Shown here: positions 46,245 to 54,098 of the stretch, in pieces | Position numbering within the stretch: the first letter of the stretch is position 1 | Layout: each line of letters starts with the position of its first letter | DNA from: JANXSS01 sp040385645 | Lineage (GTDB): Bacteria > Pseudomonadota > Gammaproteobacteria > Burkholderiales > Burkholderiaceae_D | Direction: 5' to 3' | DNA: 64,000 nucleotides | NCBI GenBank assembly: GCA_040385645.1 | Contig: JAZKGZ010000013.1 | Location: forward strand, 124,001 to 188,000 | The notes under the pieces: model-generated | The model's database searches: none | Told to the model about the DNA's origin: nothing | The model's input: the letters and a program-made list of their open reading frames with translations, nothing else | Made by a program: the position numbers and the translations under genes

Positions 46245-47894
46245 TTACGGCAGCTTCGCTTTAACATAACGCCCCGGTGCCGGCTCGATCACGTTGTAAT
46301 GTGTATTGCCCGGCTCTACGGGGGCATCAATTTGTTTACCGGCGTGGGTCGCGAGAAATTTCGACCATTCGTTCCACCAGCTACCGGCATGATCGGTTGC
46401 CGTCGCCAGCCAGGCTTCAGCGTCGGCGTTGGCATTGACGCTGATATTGGTCCAGTAGTTACGCCGTTTTTTGGCCGGTGGGTTGACGACACCGGCGATA
46501 TGGCCGGAAGCACCGAGCACGAACTGGTTGCGCGATGGATCGCCGGGATTGAGCAGCGCGCGCGAGCCGAATGCCGACTGCCAGGGAACGATGTGATCTT
46601 CCCGCGACGCGTAGAGAAAGGTCGGGGTATCGATCTTGCCGAAATCGATCGGCTCACCTAAAACGATCACCCGATTCGGATCACGCAGGTTATTTTCCAG
46701 ATAGGTGTTGCGCAGGTACCAGCAAAACATCGGCCCCGGCAGGTTGGTGCCATCGGCATTCCAATACAGCAGGTCGAACGGTGGCGGTTCCTCACCCTTG
46801 AGGTAATTCGTGCCGACGTAATTCCAGATCAGGTCGTTGGGCCGCAGACTGGCGAAGGTCGAGGTAAAGTCTGCACCACGCATCAACCCGCCCTCACCGA
46901 TCGCCTGCTCCCGAAGCTGCACCTGCAGCTCGTCGATGAAGACATCGATGACGCCGGTGTCGGAAAAATCGAGAAAGGATGTCAACAGCGTCAGGCTGGC
47001 AACCGGTTGCTCACCACGGGCAGCCATGACAGCCAAGGCGGTTGCCAACAACGTTCCGCCCACGCAAAAGCCCAATGCGTTGATTTGCTTCTGACCGGAA
47101 ATCTCCTGGCTGACGGTAATTGCCTTGATCACCGCTTGGCCGACATAGTCGTCCCAAGTCAAGTGTCCGAGCGATGCATCGGGGTTACGCCAGGAAATCA
47201 GAAACACGGTATGCCCTTCCGTGATGGCATAGCGCACCAGGGAATTCTCAGGCTGTAAGTCGAGGATATAAAATTTGTTGATGCAGGGGGGCACGATCAG
47301 CAGCGGGCGCTCATGCACGGTTTTTGTTAGGGGCTGATATTGAATTAGCTGGAACAAGGCGTTTTCAAAAATCACCGAGCCGGCAGTCGTTGCGACATTC
47401 CTGCCAACTTCGAAGGCAGTATCGTCGGTATGCGTAATGCGCCCTTTTTTCATGTCGCCGAGCATTTGCGCGATGCCTTTGTGCAGGCTCTCGCCTTTGG
47501 ACTCGAGCAAGCGGTGCTGCGCCTCGGGGTTGGTCGCTAAAAAATTTGCCGGCGACATCGCATCCACCATCTGCTGCACGGAAAACATGATGCGCTGCTT
47601 GATTTTTTTCGGTGCCTTTACGGCTGCAGCCATGGCAGTCAAAAAACGGGCATTGAGCAGGTAGGCTGCCGCGTTGAAGGCAAACAGATTATTTGTTTGC
47701 CAGGCCGGTGCGGCGAAGCGGCGGTCCGACAAAACCGGTGTTTTCGAGGCAGCGATATCCTGCACCAATGCCGAAAATTCTTGCAGGTATTGTGCATGTA
47801 ATTGTTTGAACAAGATCGGATCGATACTTTCATTCGGGTTGGCAAACTGGCCCAACCATGAAAAATCCGATTCCGTTTGGGAAGTAGTGGTCAT
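46245..47894 (-). CDS. phaC: PhaC, class I polyhydroxyalkanoate synthase
   Basis: Polymerises 3-hydroxyacyl-CoA, typically 3-hydroxybutyryl-CoA, into storage granules. 549 residues from the ATG at 47894, supported by a GAGAG ribosome site (the 47933 start is less likely). The lipase-like box GFCVGG holds the nucleophile C277; the catalytic Asp and His are expected in the C-terminal half (HIAGVVNPP contains the His). Thiolase (phaA) and reductase (phaB) genes are not adjacent, so monomer supply must be encoded elsewhere. Confidence 0.95.
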   Translation of the reverse strand: MTTTSQTESDFSWLGQFANPNESIDPILFKQLHAQYLQEFSALVQDIAASKTPVLSDRRFAAPAWQTNNLFAFNAAAYLLNARFLTAMAAAVKAPKKIKQRIMFSVQQMVDAMSPANFLATNPEAQHRLLESKGESLHKGIAQMLGDMKKGRITHTDDTAFEVGRNVATTAGSVIFENALFQLIQYQPLTKTVHERPLLIVPPCINKFYILDLQPENSLVRYAITEGHTVFLISWRNPDASLGHLTWDDYVGQAVIKAITVSQEISGQKQINALGFCVGGTLLATALAVMAARGEQPVASLTLLTSFLDFSDTGVIDVFIDELQVQLREQAIGEGGLMRGADFTSTFASLRPNDLIWNYVGTNYLKGEEPPPFDLLYWNADGTNLPGPMFCWYLRNTYLENNLRDPNRVIVLGEPIDFGKIDTPTFLYASREDHIVPWQSAFGSRALLNPGDPSRNQFVLGASGHIAGVVNPPAKKRRNYWTNISVNANADAEAWLATATDHAGSWWNEWSKFLATHAGKQIDAPVEPGNTHYNVIEPAPGRYVKAKLP

Positions 47895-47948
47895 GATCGT
47901 TCTCTCGTTTTTAGCGTATCGTACAATTTTCAACCTGATGCCTCACGC

Positions 47949-48230
47949 ATGTATATCGTCGCGATCGGCTGGATGTACGTCATTTTGATGATGGCAATTA
48001 CCGAAGAATCGGTGGTTGCCGGCGTTATGACCTTTTTACTGTACGGGCTACTACCGCTGACGGTAATTCTGTATTTGGGTGGCACATCACGACGAAAACG
48101 GCGTCGGGCGATGGCCGCTGCCGAACGTCAGGCGACTGCCGAAGCGGAACAAGGCTTGATTCATGAAGTTCAACCAGTCTCGGATATCCAAGAAGGCCAG
48201 CAAAAAATTCCGGGAAATAAAAGTCACTAA
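47949..48230 (+). CDS. Small membrane protein, unknown function
   Basis: 93 residues from the ATG at 47949; an upstream in-frame start at 47877 overlaps phaC and is unlikely. Two hydrophobic segments, YIVAIGWMYVILMMAI and VMTFLLYGLLPLTVILYL, then a basic stretch (SRRKRRRAM) and a charged tail, so the C-terminus is probably cytoplasmic. Divergent from phaC. The layout resembles conserved short Burkholderiales membrane proteins; no function can be assigned. Confidence 0.65.
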   Translation: MYIVAIGWMYVILMMAITEESVVAGVMTFLLYGLLPLTVILYLGGTSRRKRRRAMAAAERQATAEAEQGLIHEVQPVSDIQEGQQKIPGNKSH

Positions 48231-48262
48231 AAATTATTCTTTGTAATAACACTTTCGACTAC

Positions 48263-48282
48263 CGAACCAGGCAATTGGTTCG
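48263..48282. repeat. 7-bp inverted repeat between convergent genes
   Basis: CGAACCA (48263-48269) and TGGTTCG (48276-48282) are perfect complements around a 6-nt loop. The repeat lies between the convergent small membrane gene and pgeF. No T-run follows in either direction, so a terminator is possible but not supported. Confidence 0.35.
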
Positions 48283-48295
48283 TTCCAGAAAATCT

Positions 48296-49099
48296 TCACT
48301 TGATCCAGATCATTGTTGCCATGCGACCGGTTTTGCCATCACGACGATAAGAATAAAAACGGGCAGCATCGCCGAAGGTACTGAACTGCCCACCGGCGAT
48401 ACGCCGAATACCGCAGTTAGCGAGTATTAGCCGTGCCAGGTGATAGATATCCGCAAGGTACTTGTCCGGCTTTCCGGGTATAGCGCGAAATGCCGCATCG
48501 GCGCGCGGATCGTGGCACATCATGGCGGCATGGACGTCTGCTCCCACTTCAAAATGTTGCGGCCCGATTGCCGGGCCTAGCCAGGCAAGCAACTCTCCGG
48601 AATCTCCCGCATTTTGTACACTTCTGGCGCGCATGGCTGCAACCGTGCTCTGCAAGATACCGGCAGCCAACCCACGCCAGCCCGCATGCACGGCGGCGAC
48701 GATGCTGCCGCGCATGTCGGTAAACAGCACCGGCAGGCAGTCGGCAGTGGTAACGACACACACTACGCCCGGCTTGTCGGTAAAGCTGGCGTCGGCTTCG
48801 CACAGGTGGGCCTGAGACTGGATAGCGGCACCGGTAACGACGGCAGCAGCATCCACCACCACCGACCCGTGCACCTGCAGTAGCCACACCGGCGCTCCAG
48901 GTAAATGCGCCTGTAGCTGCTGCCGATTGCGTGCCAGATTTTGAGCATCGTCGTCGACGTTGGCACCCAGATTCAAACCGTGCTTGCCGGAGCCACTACC
49001 GTCGTCGAAAGGTGCCGTGCTGAAACCGCCGGTACGCGTGGTGCTGCAGGCACCGACACCTGGCGGTGCGCCGATCCAGTCCGGCAAGATTAAATCCAC
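48296..49099 (-). CDS. pgeF: PgeF/YfiH family multicopper-type polyphenol oxidase
   Basis: DUF152 family protein; members have purine nucleoside phosphorylase/deaminase and laccase-like activities, and E. coli PgeF edits peptidoglycan precursors carrying serine. 267 residues. The metal residues are visible in QVHGS (H), TADCLPV (C) and HAGWRG (H). The C-terminal FYSYRRDGKTGRMATMIWI signature is complete. It follows rluD by 18 nt, an association seen in many proteobacteria. Confidence 0.94.
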   Translation of the reverse strand: MDLILPDWIGAPPGVGACSTTRTGGFSTAPFDDGSGSGKHGLNLGANVDDDAQNLARNRQQLQAHLPGAPVWLLQVHGSVVVDAAAVVTGAAIQSQAHLCEADASFTDKPGVVCVVTTADCLPVLFTDMRGSIVAAVHAGWRGLAAGILQSTVAAMRARSVQNAGDSGELLAWLGPAIGPQHFEVGADVHAAMMCHDPRADAAFRAIPGKPDKYLADIYHLARLILANCGIRRIAGGQFSTFGDAARFYSYRRDGKTGRMATMIWIK

Positions 49100-49117
49100 T
49101 GAGAATTCCTCGTTGGC

Positions 49118-50179
49118 TCAGGTCGGCGGTACGATCGCCGCGCGAGCCAGCAACGCGGCAAAATCTTCTGGCAATGCCGACGACCACTCGCACTGCTGGC
49201 CAGATTCCGGATGGACTAGCCCGAGCCGCCAGGCATGCAACGCCTGGCGTGGAAACACCGTGGTCAAGTGCTGTTTGCCATACAGCGCATCGCCGACGAG
49301 AGCGAAGCCGATGGATTGCATATGGACCCGGATCTGATGCGTGCGTCCGGTCTCAAGTTGGCACCGCATCAGGCTCACCGCGCGGCCATCCAGCGAACCC
49401 GTCGCCAGCCGTTCGAAATGTGTGACGGCCGGCTTGGCCGTGGCATTTTCCGAGACCGCCATGCGTACCCGATCCCGATGATGCCGCCCGATTGCGGCGT
49501 CGACCTTACCACCGGCTTGCGGCGTACCCCACACCAGTGCGAGATACTCGCGTCTGACGGTTTTGGCTTGCAATTGACGCACCAGGTCGGTTTGGGCGAT
49601 CAAAGACTTGGCAACGACCAGCAGGCCGCTCGTATCTTTATCGAGCCGGTGCACGATACCTGCGCGCGGTACACCGGCAAGTGCCGGCAGGTAGTGCAGC
49701 AAGCCGTTGAGCAGCGTTCCCGACCAGTTGCCCGCCGCCGGATGCACCACCACGCCAGCCGACTTGTCGATGACCAGCAAGGCCGCATCTTCATGGACGA
49801 TGTGCAAATTCATCGCCTCGGGATGAAAGGCCAACTCCTCGGGTGCCGCTTGTGGCGAGACCAGGACGTGCTCGTCACCGAAGGCCGTCGTTTTTGCGCG
49901 CGCGGGGACACCATCGACCGTTACATGACCGGCGTCGATCCATTGTTGCAAGCGGCTGCGTGAATATTGCGGCACCAGACGCGAAAGCACTTTGTCCAAA
50001 CGTACCCCGCAATCTACAGGCGAAAGCACGAGTCGGATCGGTACCATCGGCAGCATCACTTCACCGGATACATCCTCGTCGTCGCCCGCCTCGGCATCGT
50101 CGATGCCTGCAGAACTGGCGGAATGGATGTTATCGCCTGGCTCGGGGCTCATTGGGAAAGTCCCATCAGCTATAATCAT
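49118..50179 (-). CDS. rluD: RluD, 23S rRNA pseudouridine synthase
   Basis: Makes pseudouridines in helix 69 of 23S rRNA (E. coli 1911, 1915 and 1917). 353 residues: an acidic N-terminal extension (about 1-45), S4 domain (VRLDKVLSRLVPQYSRSRLQQWI) and catalytic domain with HRLDKDTSGLLVVAK, whose aspartate is catalytic. Start uncertain between the ATG at 50179 and the ATG at 50152; the first overlaps the bamD -10 box on the other strand. Divergent bamD-rluD and downstream pgeF are common in proteobacteria. Confidence 0.93.
   Translation of the reverse strand: MIIADGTFPMSPEPGDNIHSASSAGIDDAEAGDDEDVSGEVMLPMVPIRLVLSPVDCGVRLDKVLSRLVPQYSRSRLQQWIDAGHVTVDGVPARAKTTAFGDEHVLVSPQAAPEELAFHPEAMNLHIVHEDAALLVIDKSAGVVVHPAAGNWSGTLLNGLLHYLPALAGVPRAGIVHRLDKDTSGLLVVAKSLIAQTDLVRQLQAKTVRREYLALVWGTPQAGGKVDAAIGRHHRDRVRMAVSENATAKPAVTHFERLATGSLDGRAVSLMRCQLETGRTHQIRVHMQSIGFALVGDALYGKQHLTTVFPRQALHAWRLGLVHPESGQQCEWSSALPEDFAALLARAAIVPPT
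50171..50176 (+). promoter_or_regulatory. -10 element of the probable bamD promoter
   Basis: A perfect TATAAT sits 31 nt before the bamD ATG and directly abuts the first possible rluD start codon (50179-50177) on the other strand. No good -35 hexamer is present at normal spacing. Confidence 0.35.
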
Positions 50180-50207
50180 TCATTGTCCAGGTGCGCCCGT
50201 AAAAGTC

Positions 50208-51023
50208 ATGGTTAAAAATTTGTCGAAGCTCTCAAAGCTTGTGAAGCTCGCGCCTTTGGCGTTGATATTGGTCTTATCCATGTCGGGTTGCGGCCTGCTA
50301 CCGGAACAAGTGGATGAAACTGCAAACTGGCAAGCGCCCAGATTATACGCGGAGGCACGTCAGGAACTTGCTGCCGGTGGTTACGAAAAAGCGATTCAAT
50401 ACTACGAGAAACTGGAATCACGTTACCCATTCGGCACCTACGCCCAACAGGCACAGATGGAAATTGCCTACGCACATTATCGGCAGGCAGATCAACCGCA
50501 GGCACTGGCTGCCGTGGAACGCTTCATCAAGCTCCACCCGAATCATCCGAACGTCGATTACATGTATTACCTGCGCGGCCTGGTAAATTTCAACGACCGC
50601 GTCGGGCCGTTCAATTTCATCGCACCGCAGGATGCCAGCGAGCGCGACCCTAAAGCGGCGCGGGAAGCGTTCGAAGCATTTAAGCAATTGGTCGAACGTT
50701 TTCCGAACAGTGTCTATGCCAAGGATTCGCTGGCCCGCATGAAATATCTGGTCAGTGCATTGGCGATGCACGACGTGCACGTAGCACGTTATTATTTTCG
50801 GCGCGGTGCTTACTTGGCGGCCGTCAATCGCGCTCAGGGTGTCGTCAGGGATTACACGGATGCACCGGCGATCGAAGAAGCGTTATTTATCATGGCGCGT
50901 TGTTACGACGCCCTTGGCTTGGGCGAACTACGTGACGACACTACACGTGTGTTGAACACTAATTATCCGGACAGCCGCTTCGTCAATGCCAAAGGTGCGG
51001 CGAAATCGTGGTGGCGTTTCTGA
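50208..51023 (+). CDS. bamD: BamD (ComL), outer-membrane assembly lipoprotein
   Basis: Essential TPR lipoprotein of the BAM complex, bound to BamA POTRA 5. 271 residues from the ATG at 50208 (the longer frame to 49992 overlaps rluD). The lipoprotein signal has a basic start, a hydrophobic core LAPLALILVLSMSGC with lipobox cysteine C28. Five tetratricopeptide-like repeats follow (about 45-255), for example ARQELAAGGYEKAIQYYEKLESRYPFG. BamA is encoded at 3-5.3 kb. Confidence 0.96.
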   Translation: MVKNLSKLSKLVKLAPLALILVLSMSGCGLLPEQVDETANWQAPRLYAEARQELAAGGYEKAIQYYEKLESRYPFGTYAQQAQMEIAYAHYRQADQPQALAAVERFIKLHPNHPNVDYMYYLRGLVNFNDRVGPFNFIAPQDASERDPKAAREAFEAFKQLVERFPNSVYAKDSLARMKYLVSALAMHDVHVARYYFRRGAYLAAVNRAQGVVRDYTDAPAIEEALFIMARCYDALGLGELRDDTTRVLNTNYPDSRFVNAKGAAKSWWRF

Positions 51024-51034
51024 AGGTAGCCTGC

Positions 51035-51841
51035 CTAGCTGTCTGTCGGCTTCACCTGATCTCGCTTTGACACTGCAGCACGCCGAAAACGCCAGGTCGT
51101 TACATCAGAAGACGCCGCATCGAACGCGTAATCTTCACCACGAAAATCTTGTAGCTGATGCGGCGCGACGATCGCACGTGTGGCTGCATACCGCACCATT
51201 GCTCCGCGTGCGCGCTTGGCAAAAAACGAAATGACCCGATATCGTCCTTCGTGCCAATCCTCGAACACGGGCGTAATCACGTTTGCCTTTAAAAGCGTCG
51301 GCCTAACTGCCTTGAAATACTCCTCGGAGGCCAGATTGACGATCGTGCGCTGTTCCTTTCCGATCAACGCACTACGCAATTTCGCAGTGACGGCATCGCC
51401 CCAGAAGGCGTAGAGATTCGCGCCGGCAGTATTGGCAAGACGGGTACTCATTTCCAGCCGGTGTGGCTGAATCGAATCTAGCGGTCGCAGCAAGCCGTAC
51501 AGCCCCGAAAGTATGCGCAGGTGCGATTGCAGGTAAAGCAGTTGCGTCGGCGTCATCGATCTGGCTTGCAAGCCATCGTATACGTCGCCGTCGAAAGCCA
51601 GCACGGCCGGCCGACTATTGCTGCGCGAATTTCTAACCGACCATTCGGTGAAGCGCTGCGCATTCAACTGCGCCAGTTGGTCCGAAATCGTCATGAGCGA
51701 TGCCAGGTCCGCCGGTGAGATCGCGCGCAACAGAGAAACAAGCTCAGCGGCACGTTTTTGAAAAGCCGGTGGTGTGCCGATAACGGCGGGAATCGGTGAG
51801 GTATAGTCCAGCGTCTTGGCTGGCGATAATACAAACAACAT
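51035..51841 (-). CDS. yaaA: YaaA, peroxide stress protein
   Basis: UPF0246 family; in E. coli limits free iron and protects against hydrogen peroxide damage. 268 residues from the ATG at 51841, chosen for the GGAAAG ribosome site and the family N-terminus MLFVLSPAKTLDY. The conserved LRILSGLYGLLRPLD and NLASEEYFKAV segments are present. It lies opposite the PIN-domain gene across 57 nt and converges on bamD. Confidence 0.95.
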   Translation of the reverse strand: MLFVLSPAKTLDYTSPIPAVIGTPPAFQKRAAELVSLLRAISPADLASLMTISDQLAQLNAQRFTEWSVRNSRSNSRPAVLAFDGDVYDGLQARSMTPTQLLYLQSHLRILSGLYGLLRPLDSIQPHRLEMSTRLANTAGANLYAFWGDAVTAKLRSALIGKEQRTIVNLASEEYFKAVRPTLLKANVITPVFEDWHEGRYRVISFFAKRARGAMVRYAATRAIVAPHQLQDFRGEDYAFDAASSDVTTWRFRRAAVSKRDQVKPTDS

Positions 51842-51898
51842 GACGCTTTCCATCAAAAATTTATCGTCCGACCGGAATCGTCTGTCGGGAGTACACGA

Positions 51899-52384
51899 AT
51901 GATAGCGAATCGGCTGGTACTCGACACCAATGTCTGCCTGGATCTTTTTGTTTTTCAGGATGCGCGATGGTCGAGATTGCATACTGCTTTGGAAACGGGT
52001 AGCACCGAAGCTTTTACGCGCGCAGACTGCCGTGCCGAGTGGTTACTGGTTTTGCAGTACCCGCGATTTTCGCTCGATGCCAAGCAGATAAGCGACTGCG
52101 TCGCTGCGTTTGATCGATACATCACTTGCCTGCCAATACGTGACGGAGGTGCCGGTGCCGGTATGAAGGCCGATTCAGGCGGCAGTGCCTTGCCACGATG
52201 CAGCGATACCGACGATCAAAAGTTTTTGGAAACGATGCAGGACAGCGATGCGGCAGTTTTGATTACTAAAGATAAAGCATTGTTGAAGCTGGCTGGCAAA
52301 TGTCGCCGTGCCGGATTATTCGACATCGTGACGCCGCAAACTTGGATAGCGCAGATTAGCAGCCTTACTGCGAGCACCTACTAG
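51899..52384 (+). CDS. PIN-domain ribonuclease-like protein (COG1569 type)
   Basis: 161 residues. The N-terminal LVLDTNVCLDLFVF carries the first acidic metal ligand (D9); other expected acidic residues are in RAEWLLVL and in the C-terminal CSDTDDQKFLE and SDAAVLITKDKALL. A Gly-rich insertion (about 82-98) lies just before the C-terminal motif. PIN toxins normally pair with an antitoxin gene upstream; no such gene is seen here, so it is an orphan and could be a housekeeping nuclease of the COG1569 family rather than a toxin. Its 3' end overlaps the next gene by 20 nt. Confidence 0.8.
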   Translation: MIANRLVLDTNVCLDLFVFQDARWSRLHTALETGSTEAFTRADCRAEWLLVLQYPRFSLDAKQISDCVAAFDRYITCLPIRDGGAGAGMKADSGGSALPRCSDTDDQKFLETMQDSDAAVLITKDKALLKLAGKCRRAGLFDIVTPQTWIAQISSLTASTY

Positions 52385-53906
52385 ATGCTGCGTCGGTTGT
52401 GCCGTGTGCTATGTGCGGTGCGTCCTTTACCCATTTGGGAACTAGCGTCATCACATCTGTAAGCGTTGCATAAGCGTGGGCAAGATGGTTGTCGGAGCGG
52501 TCGAGTGCTATTTCCTTTTGCAAATCCGATTGCAGCGACTCCAATTTATCCTTGAGAGCATGCCAGACGGTTGTCTGCACTGCCGGTGGCGTAGTGCTGA
52601 GCTCTCGGGAGATCTGTACGACCAATTGTTTCAAGATCCCTTTTTGTAGCAGCAGTTGCATTTGGTCGATGATAGCGATCATCATCGATACGGCGTGCAC
52701 ATCGCCGTTCTTTCGCGAGGCATGCATCAATATCTGCAGTGACTTTACCAGACTGATTCCCAATTGTGCCGGCGGGTGGGGCTTGAACGCTGTCATGACC
52801 TTGGGTCCGCGCGCGCCGTTTCGTAGCGTCGTATTAATCTCGTGTGCCTGGAGGCGATCAAATTCTCCGGAAGCGTGGCGAATCAACGTGTGCACGACCT
52901 CATCGACTTTCTCAAGCGGGCTTGTTTCAATGAACGCGCGTACCAGCAAATAGACCTGGGCGACGCCCTCGGCGCGCTGATTTGCTTCGGGCAATGTCTC
53001 GACCAGCCGATTCATGGCGAGAATTGCCGCGGGTTGATCGCTGAGCGGCAAATCCGCAATAAAGCCGTTGAGCAAAATAAATTTATTCCATGGCAAAGGT
53101 GCCGGTAGGCTGTCCGCCGCTTCGATCAATGCGATCTTGGCAGGCGCGAACCGCGTAGCTTGCGTGGTTGTCAAGCGACGGTAGAGTTCATCCCAAGCAC
53201 GTCCTCGATTTTCTGGAGCCAGATGTTCGACACCTTGTAGCATCTTGGCTAGCACAGCGTCGCTACCTGTGGCGACTAGACGAGATTTCGGAAGCAGCGT
53301 CTTGAAATATAACGCTTCGCGATCTCGTGGAGGAATAGCAGGGAGTAGATCGATGAGTTTTGCGATGACCGCGTCTTTGCAATCCGTCGGCAAACGGTAG
53401 GCGATCCAGCAATAACGAAGGCTTTTTTGAAATCGGCTGTCAGGCGGTATCGAGGTAATCTCGTGCATCCGCTCGGTGAGAGCAGCCGTGATTGCTTTAA
53501 AGCCGGCTGCACGGTCTGGGGGATGCGGACATGTTTGCCAAAGCTCGTCGACGGCGCGCTCAATTTGTTCCAGATCCTCTAAATTTTTTTCTTGAACGAG
53601 ATTTTCGGCAGCGGGTACCTGCGTGATATCGGAAGCAATTGCCTTCTTTTCTACGACATCCTCGAGATTCTCGACGACCTTGAACCGGCCGGCAAAATGC
53701 GTTAAGCAGTCGTTGGATTTCGCCCGTAACTCACCAGATGAATGGTGCGTCACCGGTGCACTCGTTACCAGCGTCGACGAGGTTCGTGCCAGTGAAGCAG
53801 GCGCTACCAAGCCGGCCGATGCCGATGCGGCTGGCAGCAAATTCCTCGACACAGTGGCAGCAGAGTTAGAGGTGCCTCGGAAAAAATTACTGAAAAATCG
53901 GGTCAT
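52365..53906 (-). CDS. Unassigned protein with helical repeat-like units
   Basis: 513 residues; I do not recognise the family. The N-terminal 60 residues are Ser/Thr/Ala-rich and low in acidic residues, with no signal peptide or membrane helix. From about residue 158 to 350 there are five degenerate units, starting near 158, 196, 236, 276 and 311 (spacing 35-40), each with two predicted helices and often a Leu-Pro turn (LLPAIPPRD, HLAPENRG, DSLPAP, ADLPLSD, ETLPEANQ) followed by Arg. This recalls ARM/HEAT-type solenoids. The C-terminal third has no such pattern. The start is ATG 53906 with no strong ribosome site. Candidate effector or scaffold; no function is claimed. Confidence 0.75.
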   Translation of the reverse strand: MTRFFSNFFRGTSNSAATVSRNLLPAASASAGLVAPASLARTSSTLVTSAPVTHHSSGELRAKSNDCLTHFAGRFKVVENLEDVVEKKAIASDITQVPAAENLVQEKNLEDLEQIERAVDELWQTCPHPPDRAAGFKAITAALTERMHEITSIPPDSRFQKSLRYCWIAYRLPTDCKDAVIAKLIDLLPAIPPRDREALYFKTLLPKSRLVATGSDAVLAKMLQGVEHLAPENRGRAWDELYRRLTTTQATRFAPAKIALIEAADSLPAPLPWNKFILLNGFIADLPLSDQPAAILAMNRLVETLPEANQRAEGVAQVYLLVRAFIETSPLEKVDEVVHTLIRHASGEFDRLQAHEINTTLRNGARGPKVMTAFKPHPPAQLGISLVKSLQILMHASRKNGDVHAVSMMIAIIDQMQLLLQKGILKQLVVQISRELSTTPPAVQTTVWHALKDKLESLQSDLQKEIALDRSDNHLAHAYATLTDVMTLVPKWVKDAPHIAHGTTDAASSRCSQ

Positions 53907-54098
53907 CGCCTGGGGTACACCAAGAAAAGTGAAATTCCGGGATATTCGTTCGATCCTAGAACTTACTCCTCAATGTACACCGGCACGACCAAAACATGGT
54001 GAATATGGCAATTCAGGTGGTTTTTTTAACAACAACTAGATAGATATCAATTAACGTCTTATTTTTTATAGCTGAGTGTTAATTTTGCAGCCAGGCTG
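53907..54098. other. AT-rich gap upstream of the unassigned gene
   Basis: 192 nt with poly-T/A tracts at 54019-54075. A -10-like TATAAA is present, but no good -35 at the right distance, and no terminator with a U-tract is visible after the FimV-like gene. No coding sequence was found. Confidence 0.4.

Noticed and set aside
48263..48282. Terminator between the small membrane gene and pgeF
   Set aside because: The stem is real, but neither direction has a U-tract, so it is listed as an inverted repeat only.
53907..54098. hrpII-type box (TTCG-N16-TTCG) upstream of the unassigned gene
   Set aside because: The only TTCG pair in the gap is on the plus strand and is adjacent, not spaced, so it does not support type III regulation.
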